DNA of 64,000 bases, taken from assembly GCA_003164135.1 (NCBI GenBank), contig PLSD01000135.1:44500-108499 (forward strand), in the 5' to 3' direction. The DNA is from Acetobacteraceae bacterium (GTDB lineage Bacteria; Pseudomonadota; Alphaproteobacteria; Acetobacterales; Acetobacteraceae). The notes under the pieces were generated by a model. The model ran no database searches, had not been told where the DNA came from, and was given only the letters and a program-made list of their open reading frames with translations. Below, piece by piece: positions 18,463 to 27,836 of this stretch; positions within the stretch are counted from its first letter, which is position 1, and every line of letters starts with the position of its first letter. The translations under genes and the position numbers were made by a program.

Positions 18463-19245
18463 ATGCAGATTACTCCAGGAACAGCGGCGGTTGTCACCGG
18501 CGGGGCCTCAGGGCTTGGGCTGGCCAGCGCGCGGGCACTCGCCGCACTCGGCGTAAAGGTGGCGATTTTTGACATGAACGCGGCGCAGGGCGAGGCCGCG
18601 GCGGCGGAGATCGGCGGCGTGTTCTGCCAGGTCAATATCACCTCCGAAGAGCAGGTGGATGCGGCCTTCGCGAAAGCCCGCGCGGCGCATGGGCAGGAGC
18701 GGATTCTGGTGAACTGCGCAGGCACCGGCAAGGGCGGAAAAACCGTGTCGCGCGACCGCAAAACCGGCGAGATCAAGCGCTACCCGACCGAATGGTTTGA
18801 CCAGATCGTGCAGATCAACCTGATCGGCACTTTTCGCGTAATCACCGCCTCGGCCGCGGGCATGCTCACGCTGGAACCGCTGGAAGATGGCGAGCGCGGC
18901 GTGATCACCAACACGGCAACCGTGGCGGCGGAAGAGGGACAGATCGGTCAGGTCTCCTACTCCGCGTCAAAAGCCGGTATCTGCGGGATGACGCTGACCA
19001 TCGCGCGCGATCTGTCCAGCGAAGGCATCCGTATCAACACCATTCTGCCGGGCATTTTCGCCACCCCGCCGATGCTGGCCGTGCCGAAGGAAATGTTCGA
19101 TGCGCTGGCCGCCTCGGTGCCGTTTCCCAAGCGCCTGGGCAAGCCGGACGAGTTCGGCTCTCTGGTGACCGAACTGGTGCGCAACTCCTATTTCAACGGC
19201 CAGAACATCCGTCTGGACGGCGCTATCCGTATGCCGCCCCGCTGA
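18463..19245 (+). CDS. SDR, HSD10-like 3-hydroxyacyl-CoA dehydrogenase
   Basis: Short-chain dehydrogenase of 260 residues. TGGASGLGLASA is near residue 12, NCAG near 85, TATVAAEEGQIGQVSYSASKAG near 148-172 holds the catalytic Tyr and Lys. The insertion around VSRDRKTGEIKRYPTEWFDQIVQ and the FPKRLGKPDEFGSLV tail match type-2 3-hydroxyacyl-CoA dehydrogenase (HSD17B10 family), which oxidises 2-methyl-3-hydroxyacyl-CoA. A close paralogue lies at 24042-24821 in the same run. GAGGAGACG precedes the start. It is likely the dehydrogenase step after the racemase and hydratase. Confidence 0.9.
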   Translation: MQITPGTAAVVTGGASGLGLASARALAALGVKVAIFDMNAAQGEAAAAEIGGVFCQVNITSEEQVDAAFAKARAAHGQERILVNCAGTGKGGKTVSRDRKTGEIKRYPTEWFDQIVQINLIGTFRVITASAAGMLTLEPLEDGERGVITNTATVAAEEGQIGQVSYSASKAGICGMTLTIARDLSSEGIRINTILPGIFATPPMLAVPKEMFDALAASVPFPKRLGKPDEFGSLVTELVRNSYFNGQNIRLDGAIRMPPR

Positions 19246-19284
19246 AATACCAGCCGCCAGTAACGTAAGCATTGAGAGCAGAAC

Positions 19285-20085
19285 ATGGACGGTTCAAACA
19301 TTCTGGAAATTGAACGGCGCGGTGGCATCGAGATCGCCACGCTGAACCGTCCCGAAGCCCTCAATGCGCTCAATGAATCGCTGGTGGCGGCACTCACGGA
19401 ATATTTCCAGGGGCTGCATGAGCGCCACGACGTCCGCGTGGTTATTTTGCGTGGCGCCGGGCGCGCTTTCTGCGCCGGGCTGGACCTGAAAGCCTGGCAG
19501 AATAACGGCCAGCGCGGGCGCGTGCATCATTCCTGGAGCGGACAGCGCAAAATCGCGCGGATCATGCAGTTGATGCGCTCCTGCCCGCAGCCCATCATCG
19601 GGCTTGGCCATGGTGCGGCTTGCGGCGGCGGATTTTCGCTGCTTCTGGCCTCGGACGTGCGCTACGGCGCGCCGAGTCTGCGTATGAATGCAGCATTCAT
19701 CAAAATCGGCCTGGGCGGCTGCGACATGGGGTCGAGCTATTTCCTGCCCCGTCTCGCCGGTGCCTCCGTCGCCGCGGAGTTCATTCTCTCGGGGCGTTTC
19801 ATCGATGCGCAGCGGGCCTACCGGAGCAACCTGGTGAGCGAAATCATCCCCGAGGACGAGTTGCTCGACCACGCGCTGCTGCTCGCCGCCGACATGTTGG
19901 CCACCGCGCCGATGGGTCTGCGGCTTTCGAAAGATGCGCTGAACCGCAACATCGACGCACCAGGCTTTGACGCCGCCGTGGCGCTTGAGGACCGGCAGCA
20001 GGTGATGCTGGCGATGACCCAGGACCATGCCGAGTCGATCGACGCCTTTCTCAACAAGCGCGAGCCGCAATATGCAGACCGCTGA
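19285..20085 (+). CDS. Enoyl-CoA hydratase/isomerase with altered active site
   Basis: Crotonase-family protein of 266 residues. The oxyanion segment AGRAFCAGLDLKAW is normal. The first catalytic Glu is replaced by Ser in ACGGGFSLLLASD, and the second region reads IGLGGCDMGSSYFLPRLAG with Asp. This GG-(C/x)D-GSSYF form is shared with 8623-9432 and is a recognised crotonase variant of uncertain chemistry. Placed between an HSD10-like SDR and an acyl-CoA dehydrogenase, it probably hydrates or isomerises the enoyl product. Confidence 0.86.
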   Translation: MDGSNILEIERRGGIEIATLNRPEALNALNESLVAALTEYFQGLHERHDVRVVILRGAGRAFCAGLDLKAWQNNGQRGRVHHSWSGQRKIARIMQLMRSCPQPIIGLGHGAACGGGFSLLLASDVRYGAPSLRMNAAFIKIGLGGCDMGSSYFLPRLAGASVAAEFILSGRFIDAQRAYRSNLVSEIIPEDELLDHALLLAADMLATAPMGLRLSKDALNRNIDAPGFDAAVALEDRQQVMLAMTQDHAESIDAFLNKREPQYADR

Positions 20086-20112
20086 CGTTATTTGAATTTT
20101 CCGGAGAGACCC

Positions 20113-21255
20113 ATGTTACAGATGGATACGCGTACAGCCTATAACGAAGACCACGGCATTTTCCGCGATACCGTGCGCAAGGTGTTCGACAAGGTGATGA
20201 TCCCCAACCTCGACAAGCACGAGCGCGAAGGCATCGTCGGCAAGGCGGAATGGCGCGCGGTGGGTGATGCCGGATTGCTGTGTCCCGGCATACCGGAGGA
20301 ATACGGCGGCCCGGGCCTGGATTTTGGCTACAACGCCGTCGTCGCGGAAGAGCTTGCCTACGCCGGCTCCTCCGCAGGCTTCACGCTGCAGAGCGATATC
20401 GTCGCTGACTATATTCTGAATTACGGTACCGAGGAGCAGAAGCAGAAATACCTACCGAAAATGGTCAGCGGCGAGCTGGTGACGGCGATTGCCATGACCG
20501 AACCCGGCGCCGGTTCCGATTTGCAGGGTGTGCGCACCACGGCCAAAAAGATCGGCAATGAGTATGTGCTCAACGGCTCAAAAACCTACATCACCAACGG
20601 GCAGAATGCCGATCTCATCATCGTCGTTGCCAAGACCGAGCCGGACCGGGGCGCCAAGGGCACCTCGTTGATTTTGGTTGACGCCCCCACGGAGGGCTTT
20701 GTCCGTGGCCGCAATCTCGACAAGGTGGGCCAGCACAGCGCCGACACCTCCGAGCTGTTTTTCCAGGATGTGCGCCTGCCGCTTACCAATGTGCTTGGCG
20801 AGGAAAACAAGGGGTTCATTTATCTGATGAGCCAGTTGCCGCAGGAGCGGCTTTCCATCGCCGTTTCCGCCCAGGCATTGGCGCAACGCGCCTTTGACGA
20901 AGCGGTCAATTTCACACGCGAACGCCAAGCCTTTGGCAAGCGCGTGATTGAATTCCAGAATACCAAGTTCCAGCTGGCGGATTTGAAGACCGAGCTGCAA
21001 GTGGGTTGGGCGCATCTCGATTGGTGCATTACCCGCCATATCGCCGGCAAGCTGACCACGGCGGAAGCCTCCGCGGCGAAACTTTGGCACACAGAAATGC
21101 TAGGCAAGCTGGCGGACGTCGCGGTGCAGCTGCATGGTGGTGCTGGCTACATGAACGAATACCCGGTGGCACGCATCTGGCGCGATGCGCGTGTCACCCG
21201 CATTTACGGCGGCACCTCGGAGATCATGCGCGAAGTGGTCAGCCGCTCGCTCTAA
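20113..21255 (+). CDS. Acyl-CoA dehydrogenase (homomeric type)
   Basis: Acyl-CoA dehydrogenase of 380 residues. The start at 20113 follows GGAGAG; an in-frame TTG lies 21 bases upstream. AMTEPGAGSDLQGVRTTA near residue 125 binds flavin, YITNGQNADL follows, and RQAFGKRVIEFQNTKFQLADLKTE and LHGGAGYMNEYPVARIWRDARVTRIYGGTSEIMREVVSRSL complete the fold. The position after IYGG has Gly rather than the SCAD-type Glu, as in isovaleryl/long-chain type enzymes that place the base elsewhere. It stands alone, so it is probably a homotetramer. Confidence 0.92.
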   Translation: MLQMDTRTAYNEDHGIFRDTVRKVFDKVMIPNLDKHEREGIVGKAEWRAVGDAGLLCPGIPEEYGGPGLDFGYNAVVAEELAYAGSSAGFTLQSDIVADYILNYGTEEQKQKYLPKMVSGELVTAIAMTEPGAGSDLQGVRTTAKKIGNEYVLNGSKTYITNGQNADLIIVVAKTEPDRGAKGTSLILVDAPTEGFVRGRNLDKVGQHSADTSELFFQDVRLPLTNVLGEENKGFIYLMSQLPQERLSIAVSAQALAQRAFDEAVNFTRERQAFGKRVIEFQNTKFQLADLKTELQVGWAHLDWCITRHIAGKLTTAEASAAKLWHTEMLGKLADVAVQLHGGAGYMNEYPVARIWRDARVTRIYGGTSEIMREVVSRSL

Positions 21256-21286
21256 CATAATCGGAAAATTTGATAAGGAACATACC

Positions 21287-22522
21287 ATGGCTGACGCATA
21301 CATCATCGACGCATGCCGCACCCCGCGCGGTATCGGCAAAGCCGGCAAGGGCGCGCTGGCGGACATACATCCCTCGCACCTTGGCTCGGTTGTTTTGAAA
21401 GCGATCGCCGAGCGCAACAACATTAACACTGCCGATGTTGACGACGTGGTGTGGGGAACCTCCACCCAGGTCGGCAAGCAGGGCGCTGACCTCGGCCGCA
21501 TGGCGGCGCTTGATGCCGGATACGACATCAAATCAAGCGGCGTGACGCTCGACCGTTTCTGCGGCGCGGGCATCACCACCGTGAACATGGCGGCGGCCTC
21601 CATCATGTCGGGCATGGAGGACCTCGTGGTCGCCGGCGGCACGGAAATGATGTCCTACACCAACTCTCTGCCGTTTGATGGCCTGCCCGTGCTTGACAAA
21701 GGCAATCTGCATCTGCGCGCCCGCCACCCGCAGTCCAACCAGGGTGTCTGCGCCGATGCCGTGGCGGCGCTGCAAGGGATCACCCGCGAGGACGTCGACG
21801 CGCTGGCGCTGGAAAGCCAGAAGCGCGCAGCTTACGCCATCGCTAATGGTCATTTCGATCGCAGCCTGATCACTGTTTACAAAGATGACGGCAGCGTCGC
21901 TCTGGGCCAGGATGAATTTCCCCGCCCGCAGACCACCGCCGAGGGGCTGGCCTTGCTGAAACCGTCCTTTGAGGCGATGGCGGATTTCGTCATCGACGAC
22001 GAAGGCACCACCTACCGTAAGCTGATCCAGCGCAAATATCCTGGCCTGGATTTCAAGGCGATCCACCACGCGGGCAACAGCTCCGGCGTGGTGGATGGTG
22101 CGGCGGCGGTGCTGCTGGCCTCGCCCAGCTATGCCCAGAAGCACGGTTTGAAGCCGCGCGCGCGCATTGTCGCCTATGCCAACATGGGCGATTGCCCGAC
22201 GCTGATGCTCAACGCCCCGGTGCCGGCCGCGAAAAAGGTGCTCGCCAAGGCCGGACTCACGGTGGACGACATCGACCTCTGGGAGATCAACGAAGCCTTC
22301 GCGGTGGTCACCGAGAAATTCATCCGCGACCTCAAGCTGAACCGCGACAGAGTGAACGTGAACGGCGGTTCCATCGCGCTTGGCCACCCCATCGGCGCGA
22401 CAGGATCCATCCTCATCGGCACGTTGCTGGACGAGTTGGAACGCCGCGATCTCAAGCGCGGGCTGGTGACGATGTGCGCCGCCGGCGGCATGGCCCCGGC
22501 GATCATCATCGAGCGGATATGA
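21287..22522 (+). CDS. Thiolase (acetyl-CoA acyltransferase)
   Basis: Thiolase of 411 residues. The start at 21287 follows AAGGAA; a longer in-frame reading through the previous gene is rejected. The nucleophile lies in DRFCGAGITTVNMA near residue 90. NEAFAVVTEKF, GGSIALGHPIGATGS and MCAAGGMAPA supply the remaining active-site elements. It differs from the FadA6-like enzyme in having CGAG in place of CGSS and is probably the general 3-ketoacyl-CoA thiolase of the run. Its stop overlaps the next start by ATGA. Confidence 0.92.
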   Translation: MADAYIIDACRTPRGIGKAGKGALADIHPSHLGSVVLKAIAERNNINTADVDDVVWGTSTQVGKQGADLGRMAALDAGYDIKSSGVTLDRFCGAGITTVNMAAASIMSGMEDLVVAGGTEMMSYTNSLPFDGLPVLDKGNLHLRARHPQSNQGVCADAVAALQGITREDVDALALESQKRAAYAIANGHFDRSLITVYKDDGSVALGQDEFPRPQTTAEGLALLKPSFEAMADFVIDDEGTTYRKLIQRKYPGLDFKAIHHAGNSSGVVDGAAAVLLASPSYAQKHGLKPRARIVAYANMGDCPTLMLNAPVPAAKKVLAKAGLTVDDIDLWEINEAFAVVTEKFIRDLKLNRDRVNVNGGSIALGHPIGATGSILIGTLLDELERRDLKRGLVTMCAAGGMAPAIIIERI

Positions 22523-23391
22523 GCGAGACGCTCATGGTTGAGCCGCCGCCGTTCGAGAGCCCACCCTTTCCCGCGACTATGCTGGCGGGGCAGGTGGCGT
22601 TCGTCACCGGCGGCGGTTCGGGCATGGGGCTGGGCATGGCATGTGCCCTGGCGCAAGCGGGTGCGGCCATCGCCGTGGTCGGCCGCTCGGTGGAACGTGC
22701 GCGCGAAGGTGTGCGGGCGATCACCGCCACCGGCGGCACGGCGCAGGCCGTTGTCGCCGATGTGCGCGATGAGGCCCAGGTCGCGGCGGCTTTCGATGCC
22801 GCCGAGGCGCTGCTCGGGCCGGTTTCCATTTTGGCCAACAACGCCGGTGGTAATTTTCCGGTGCTGGCGGAAAAAATGTCGAGCAATGCCTGGAAGGCGA
22901 TTACGCAGATTGCCATCGACGGCACGTTTTTATGTTCGGCCGAGTTTGCCCGCCGTCGCATCGCCGGCGGGCTTGGCGGCGCCATTGTGAACAACAGCGC
23001 ACAGTATATCTGGACCGGATTTCCCGGCGACGCACATTCCGCCGCCGCCAAGGCCGCCGTCGCCGGCATGACGCGCGCCATGGCCCGCGACTGGGCCGGG
23101 CATGGCATCCGCGTGAACTGCGTCGCGGCTGGGTTTTTCCCGCATGCGGCCTCCACCACCGCCGTGCAGCCGGAGGCGATGCCGCAACTGGATGCGATGA
23201 TTCCCGCCGGGCGGACCGGGCGGATGCGTGAGTTCGGCTGGATATCCACTTTCCTTTGCTCGCCATTGGCGGCCGGCATTACCGGCGAGGTGCTGATGAT
23301 CGACGGCGCCGAAAGTCTCCGCCGCGCCTTGCTCAGCCCCGCATTCGTGCCGCCACGGGAGCGCGCGGAAATATGGGGCTACACGGCATGA
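22519..23391 (+). CDS. SDR, DECR-type reductase
   Basis: Short-chain dehydrogenase-like protein of 290 residues. TGGGSGMGLGMA is near residue 30 and ANNAGGNF near 110. There is no YxxxK; the region reads HSAAAKAAVAGMTRAMARDW, which aligns with the HACAAKAG of the DECR-like protein at 3911-4717. It is probably another 2,4-dienoyl-CoA or enoyl-CoA reductase. It carries an N-terminal extension of about 20 residues rich in proline and a C-terminal tail of about 30. Both ends overlap the neighbouring genes by ATGA. Confidence 0.82.
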   Translation: MSETLMVEPPPFESPPFPATMLAGQVAFVTGGGSGMGLGMACALAQAGAAIAVVGRSVERAREGVRAITATGGTAQAVVADVRDEAQVAAAFDAAEALLGPVSILANNAGGNFPVLAEKMSSNAWKAITQIAIDGTFLCSAEFARRRIAGGLGGAIVNNSAQYIWTGFPGDAHSAAAKAAVAGMTRAMARDWAGHGIRVNCVAAGFFPHAASTTAVQPEAMPQLDAMIPAGRTGRMREFGWISTFLCSPLAAGITGEVLMIDGAESLRRALLSPAFVPPRERAEIWGYTA

Positions 23392-23975
23392 GCGCGCATT
23401 GGCTAACCGGCCGCGCGGCACTGGTCGCGGGCGAGGGCGAGGCAGGCGACATCGTCGCGGCGGCGCTGCTTGCAGCGGGTGCAAGCGTGGCGCGCTGTGA
23501 CCCGGCGGGTGACCATGACACGGCGGCGGCCAGTCTGGCGGCGACGGGGTTGCCGGTGAGCATATTGGTGCATGCGGGGCAGTCGCCATCCTCCGTGCCG
23601 GCGCATGAAATCTCTCCCACTTCCTGGCGCGACGCGCTGGCGCTTGAACTCGACAGCCGGTTTTTCCTCGCCGCCGCCCTGGCGCGGCAATGCATTGCGC
23701 AAAAATCCCCCGCCTCGATATTGTTCCTGGCGTCGCCGGAACAGGCGGGCGGCGCGGCACAAGCCGCCGCCGGCGGGGCGTTACAGAATCTGGTGAAAAC
23801 GCTGGCGGTGGAGTGGGCGCGCGACGGCATCCGCGTGAACGCCATCGTCTCGCGCCACGTGCCGCATCCGCAGGGCGAGGCGCAACGCAATTCCCTGGGT
23901 GCGCTGGCGGCTTATCTCAGCAGTGACTACGCCGCCTACATTACGGGCGCGCTGATGGGGCTGGACGAGGTCTGA
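23388..23975 (+). CDS. Short degenerate SDR-like protein
   Basis: Protein of 195 residues that looks like an SDR worn down at its functional sites. The nucleotide loop reads AGEGEAGD instead of TGxxxGxG, NNAG is replaced by VHAGQSP, and no YxxxK is present. The C-terminal half still shows GGALQNLVKTLAVEWARDGIRVNAIV and AAYLSSDYAAYITGALMGLDEV, which are clear SDR features. It overlaps the preceding SDR by ATGA, so it is likely made with it and could be a non-catalytic partner. Alternatively it is a decaying duplicate. The frame is intact. Confidence 0.7.
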   Translation: MSAHWLTGRAALVAGEGEAGDIVAAALLAAGASVARCDPAGDHDTAAASLAATGLPVSILVHAGQSPSSVPAHEISPTSWRDALALELDSRFFLAAALARQCIAQKSPASILFLASPEQAGGAAQAAAGGALQNLVKTLAVEWARDGIRVNAIVSRHVPHPQGEAQRNSLGALAAYLSSDYAAYITGALMGLDEV

Positions 23976-23987
23976 TGCTTGCAGAGA

Positions 23988-24006
23988 TAGTAAACCTAGT
24001 GATAAA
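23988..24006. promoter_or_regulatory. Operator-like AT-rich element (copy C)
   Basis: In the 66-bp gap before the second HSD10-like SDR, TAGTAAACCT (23988-23997) overlaps ACCTAGTGA (23994-24002). Both resemble the recurring promoter element. The GT-AA-AC core fits the general GntR operator form. It suggests an internal promoter here that splits the long plus run into two transcription units. Confidence 0.45.
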
Positions 24007-24041
24007 ACTTAACTCAAATCTTGTATTTCCGGGAGGCTGAA

Positions 24042-24821
24042 TTGAACATTTCTGGCGTGGCGGCAGTGGTGACGGGGGGCGCGTCGGGCCTTGGCGAGGC
24101 AACCGCGCGGGCTTTGGCGGCGGCCGGCGCCAAGGTCGCCATTTTTGACATGAACGAGGTGCGCGGCGCCGAGGTTGCCGCCGAAATCGGCGGCATCGCC
24201 TGCAAGGTGGATGTGCGCTCGGACGCCGACGTCGACGCTGGTTTCGCCAAGGCGCGCGCGGCGCACGGGCAGGAGCGCATTCTGGTGAACTGCGCCGGAG
24301 TCGGCAGTGCGTTCAAAACCGCCAGCCGCGACAAGACCACCGGCGAGATCAAACATTTCCCGCTCGATAAATTCGATCTGGTCATCCAGATCAACCTGAT
24401 CGGCACCTTCCGCTGCATCGCCAAATCAGCCGCCGGCATGCTCTCGCTGGAGAAACTCGAAGACGGCTTCCGTGGCGCCATCGTCAACACGGCGAGCGTT
24501 GCCGCCGAGGATGGCCAGATCGGCCAGGCGGCGTATTCCGCCTCCAAGGGCGGCGTGGTCGGCATGACCCTGCCGATTGCGCGCGATTTGTCCGGCGACG
24601 GCATCCGCGTCAACGCCATTCTGCCGGGCATTTTCGCGACGCCGCTGATGAACGCCGCGCCCGAGCATGTGAAGGGTGCGCTCGCCGCCTCGGTGCCGTT
24701 CCCCAAACGTCTCGGCTACCCGGAGGAATACGCTTCGCTGGCGCTGGAGATGATCCGCAACAATTATTTCAACGGTGAGGATGTGCGTCTCGACGGCGCG
24801 ATCCGCATGGCGCCGCGCTGA
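24042..24821 (+). CDS. SDR, HSD10-like 3-hydroxyacyl-CoA dehydrogenase
   Basis: Short-chain dehydrogenase of 259 residues, close paralogue of 18463-19245 over its whole length, including FDMNE, HGQERILVNCAG and the SRDKTTGEIKHFPLDKFD insertion. The catalytic YSASKGG is near 165. The start is TTG at 24042: GGGAGG at 24031-24036 lies five bases before it, whereas the upstream TTG has no ribosome site. It probably oxidises (2-methyl-)3-hydroxyacyl-CoA. Paired with FadB/FadJ and TesB downstream, it belongs to a second beta-oxidation set with its own promoter element. Confidence 0.88.
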   Translation: MNISGVAAVVTGGASGLGEATARALAAAGAKVAIFDMNEVRGAEVAAEIGGIACKVDVRSDADVDAGFAKARAAHGQERILVNCAGVGSAFKTASRDKTTGEIKHFPLDKFDLVIQINLIGTFRCIAKSAAGMLSLEKLEDGFRGAIVNTASVAAEDGQIGQAAYSASKGGVVGMTLPIARDLSGDGIRVNAILPGIFATPLMNAAPEHVKGALAASVPFPKRLGYPEEYASLALEMIRNNYFNGEDVRLDGAIRMAPR

Positions 24822-24872
24822 TCCCATTCGCCGCCGCACTGAACTTCTAGCAATCCCGAAAGGCCACGCTCC

Positions 24873-26939
24873 ATGAGCAATGTTGCAAACTTCTCCGTTC
24901 AGAATCACATCGGCATTCTGACCATCGACTCACCGCCGGTGAACGCCCTGGGCATCGCCGTCCGGCGCGGGCTCGACGAGGGGTTCAAGAAGTTTTCAGC
25001 CGACCCTGACGTGAAGGCGATTGTGCTGATCTGCGGCGGCCGCACCTTCTTCGCTGGCGCGGATATCAGCGAGTTCGGCAAGCCCATCGAGGAGCCGAAC
25101 CTGCATCTGGTGTTTGACCTCATCGAGAACGGCAGCAAGCCGGTCATCGCCGCCATCCACGGCACGGCGCTGGGCGGCGGGCTGGAACTGGCGCTGATCT
25201 GCCATTACCGCGTCGCGGTGCCCTCGGCGAAAGTCGGCCTACCGGAAGTCAACCTCGGCCTGCTGCCGGGCGCGGGCGGAACCCAGCGCCTGCCGCGCAT
25301 CGTCGGGCCGGAAGTGGCGCTGGATATGATCACCAGCGGCCGCCCGATCAGCGCGAAAGAAGCCCTTGCGGTGGGCGTGGTCGACGCGCTCGCCGAGGAA
25401 GGCAAGCTGCTGGAAAAGGCAGTGGAATACGCCCAGCAGATACTGGCCGAGGGCCGCCCGCTGCAGCGCGTGCGCGACCGCCAGGACAAGGTCGAGCCCG
25501 CCCGTGGCAAGCCGGAAATCTTCAATGATTTCCGCAAGAAAAACGCCCGCGCCTTCCGTGGCTTCAAGGCGCCGGAAAACATCATCAAGGCCATCGAGGC
25601 ATCGGTCGAACTGACCTTCAATGAAGGCATTGAGCGCGAAGCGGAACTGTTTGGCGAACTGATCGACAGCACTGAATCCGCGGCCCAGCGCTACACCTTC
25701 TTCGCCGATCGTGAGGCGGCGAAAATCCCCGATGTGCCCGCGAGCACGCCGACCCTGCTGGTGAAAACCGTGGGCGTGATCGGCGCCGGCACCATGGGTG
25801 GCGGCATTGCCATGAACTTCCTCAACACCGGCATTCCCGTCACCATCGTCGAGGCCAATCAGGCGGCGCTGGATCGCGGCGTCGGCGTCATCCGCGCCAA
25901 TTACGAAACGAGTACCAAGCGGGGCAAGTTGACGCAGGAAGCCTTGGAAAAGCGCATGGCGCTTCTCACGCCCTCGCTGCAGTACGAGGCGCTGAAGGAT
26001 GCCGACCTGATCATCGAGGCGGTGTTCGAATCGCTGCCGGTGAAACAGGAAGTGTTCGCCAAACTCGACAAGATCGCCAAACCCGGCGCGATCCTGGCCT
26101 CCAACACCTCCTTCCTCGACCTAGACCAGATCGCCGCCGCCACCAGCCGGCCTGAGTCGGTCATCGGCCTGCATTTCTTCTCCCCCGCCAATGTGATGCG
26201 CCTGCTCGAAGTCGTGCGCGGCGCGAAGACCTCGACCGAGGTGATCGCGACGGCAATGAAACTGGCCAAGCAGATCGGCAAACTCGCCGTACTGGCGCGC
26301 GTGTGCGACGGTTTTATCGCCAACCGGCTGATGCGCGTGCGCGGTGAGCAGGCCGACGCGATGATCCTCGAAGGCACCAAGATCGCGGATATCGACAAGG
26401 CCGTGTATGATTACGGTTTCGCCGTCGGCCCGTTCCAGATGATGGACATCGTCGGCCTCGACGTCATCGGCCGCGGCTCCAATGAAAAGACCGTGATGAG
26501 CGAACTGGTGGCGAAAGACCGGCTCGGCCAGAAGAAGAACGGCGGTTATTACGATTACGACGCAAACCGCGTGGCAACACCTTCGCCGGTCGCGCAAGCG
26601 GTGATCGCCGAGATCGCGCGTGAAAAAGGCGTCGCGCAGCAGCCTACCGTTGGCTACGAGGACCTCATCGCGCGGTTGCTCTACCCGGTGGTGAACGAGG
26701 GCGCGCGGATTCTCGAAGAAGGCATCGCCATCCGTGCCTCGGATATCGATGTGGCGGCGATGACCGGCTACAACTGGCCGGTATATACCGGCGGCCCGAT
26801 GTTCTGGGCCGACACCGTCGGGCTGCCGAAAATCGTCGCCAAGCTGAAAGAGTTCGAAGCGCGCTTTGGCGCGGCGTTCAAGGTCTCGCCGCTGCTGGAG
26901 AAACTCGCCGCCGAGGGCAAGGGGTTCCAGCAGGGGTGA
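24873..26939 (+). CDS. Bifunctional enoyl-CoA hydratase/3-hydroxyacyl-CoA dehydrogenase (FadB/FadJ-type)
   Basis: Protein of 688 residues. The N-terminal crotonase domain (about 1-190) keeps both catalytic glutamates, in [15 protein letters not shown] and [21 protein letters not shown] linker leads to the NAD-binding 3-hydroxyacyl-CoA dehydrogenase domain, [20 protein letters not shown] near residue 297. The catalytic His lies in [11 protein letters not shown] near 430, and two C-terminal dehydrogenase domains follow (about 480-680). Order and length match the peroxisomal/FadJ-like single-chain type. It should carry general chain shortening. Its TGA overlaps the thioesterase GTG start. Confidence 0.93.
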   Translation: MSNVANFSVQNHIGILTIDSPPVNALGIAVRRGLDEGFKKFSADPDVKAIVLICGGRTFFAGADISEFGKPIEEPNLHLVFDLIENGSKPVIAAIHGTALGGGLELALICHYRVAVPSAKVGLPEVNLGLLPGAGGTQRLPRIVGPEVALDMITSGRPISAKEALAVGVVDALAEEGKLLEKAVEYAQQILAEGRPLQRVRDRQDKVEPARGKPEIFNDFRKKNARAFRGFKAPENIIKAIEASVELTFNEGIEREAELFGELIDSTESAAQRYTFFADREAAKIPDVPASTPTLLVKTVGVIGAGTMGGGIAMNFLNTGIPVTIVEANQAALDRGVGVIRANYETSTKRGKLTQEALEKRMALLTPSLQYEALKDADLIIEAVFESLPVKQEVFAKLDKIAKPGAILASNTSFLDLDQIAAATSRPESVIGLHFFSPANVMRLLEVVRGAKTSTEVIATAMKLAKQIGKLAVLARVCDGFIANRLMRVRGEQADAMILEGTKIADIDKAVYDYGFAVGPFQMMDIVGLDVIGRGSNEKTVMSELVAKDRLGQKKNGGYYDYDANRVATPSPVAQAVIAEIAREKGVAQQPTVGYEDLIARLLYPVVNEGARILEEGIAIRASDIDVAAMTGYNWPVYTGGPMFWADTVGLPKIVAKLKEFEARFGAAFKVSPLLEKLAAEGKGFQQG

Positions 26940-27823
26940 GCGGCGCGGACGACGAGACCCAGCCGGCGGAGCTGATCGAACGGCTGGTCCGCCTGCTCGA
27001 CGTCGAAACGCTGGACAGTGACCTGTTCCGCGGCCCGTTGACGCATGAACCCTGGCAGCGCGTTTTTGGCGGCCAGGTGGTGGCGCAGGCGTTAATGGCG
27101 GCCTGCCGCACGGTGCCCGCGGAACGGCCGCCACATTCGCTGCATGCCTATTTCATGCGCCCCGGCGACCCTGGCCTGCCGATTATCTATCAGGTGTTCC
27201 GCGACCGCGACGGCGGGCGTTTCTCCTCACGGCGTGTCGTCGCGCTGCAAAACGGCAGGCCGATTCTCAACCTCGCTGCCTCCTTCCACGAGCCCGAACC
27301 GGGGCTGGCGCACCAGAGCGCGATGCCTGACGTCCCGCCGCCCGAGGCATTGCGCAGCGAGCGCGAGGTGGTGGCCGATATGATCGAGCAATTCCCCGAA
27401 TGGCGGCGCCCGATGATGCTGATCCCGCGCGCGCTGGAATTCCGCCCGGTGGCACCCGGACTCCGTTACGCGCAAATCCCGCGCGAGGCGATGCAATACT
27501 ACTGGTTCCGCGCCGCCGCCCCTCTGCCAAACGATGCGCTACTGCACCGCGTGTTGCTAGCCTACGCCTCGGACATGATGCTGATTTCCACCAGCCTGCT
27601 GCCCCACCACATCGCCTGGAACATGGACCAGGTGCAGGAGGCAAGCCTGGATCACGCCATCTGGCTGCATGGTGACGTCCGCTTAGATGAGTGGTTGCTC
27701 TACGCACAGGACAGCCCCTGGGCTGGCCAGGGGCGCGGCATGAATCGCGGGCTGATTTTCACGCGCGACGGAAGGCTGGTCGCCAGCGTCGCGCAGGAGG
27801 GGCTGATCCGTGTGCGGGAATAA
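26936..27823 (+). CDS. tesB: Acyl-CoA thioesterase II (TesB family)
   Basis: Acyl-CoA hydrolase of 295 residues with two hot-dog repeats. Recognisable segments are VFGGQVVAQALMAACRTVP near residue 42, SLHAYFMRPGDP near 65, and the C-terminal YASDMMLISTSLLPHH and SLDHAIWLHGDVRLDEWLLYAQDSPWAGQGRG near 215-275, typical of TesB. It begins with GTG overlapping the previous stop (GTGA). It would release CoA from dead-end or surplus acyl-CoA and so keep the CoA pool free. Last gene of the run, converging on the GntR regulator 13 bases away. Confidence 0.92.
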   Translation: MSGADDETQPAELIERLVRLLDVETLDSDLFRGPLTHEPWQRVFGGQVVAQALMAACRTVPAERPPHSLHAYFMRPGDPGLPIIYQVFRDRDGGRFSSRRVVALQNGRPILNLAASFHEPEPGLAHQSAMPDVPPPEALRSEREVVADMIEQFPEWRRPMMLIPRALEFRPVAPGLRYAQIPREAMQYYWFRAAAPLPNDALLHRVLLAYASDMMLISTSLLPHHIAWNMDQVQEASLDHAIWLHGDVRLDEWLLYAQDSPWAGQGRGMNRGLIFTRDGRLVASVAQEGLIRVRE

Positions 27824-27836
27824 TCCGCATACGGCC

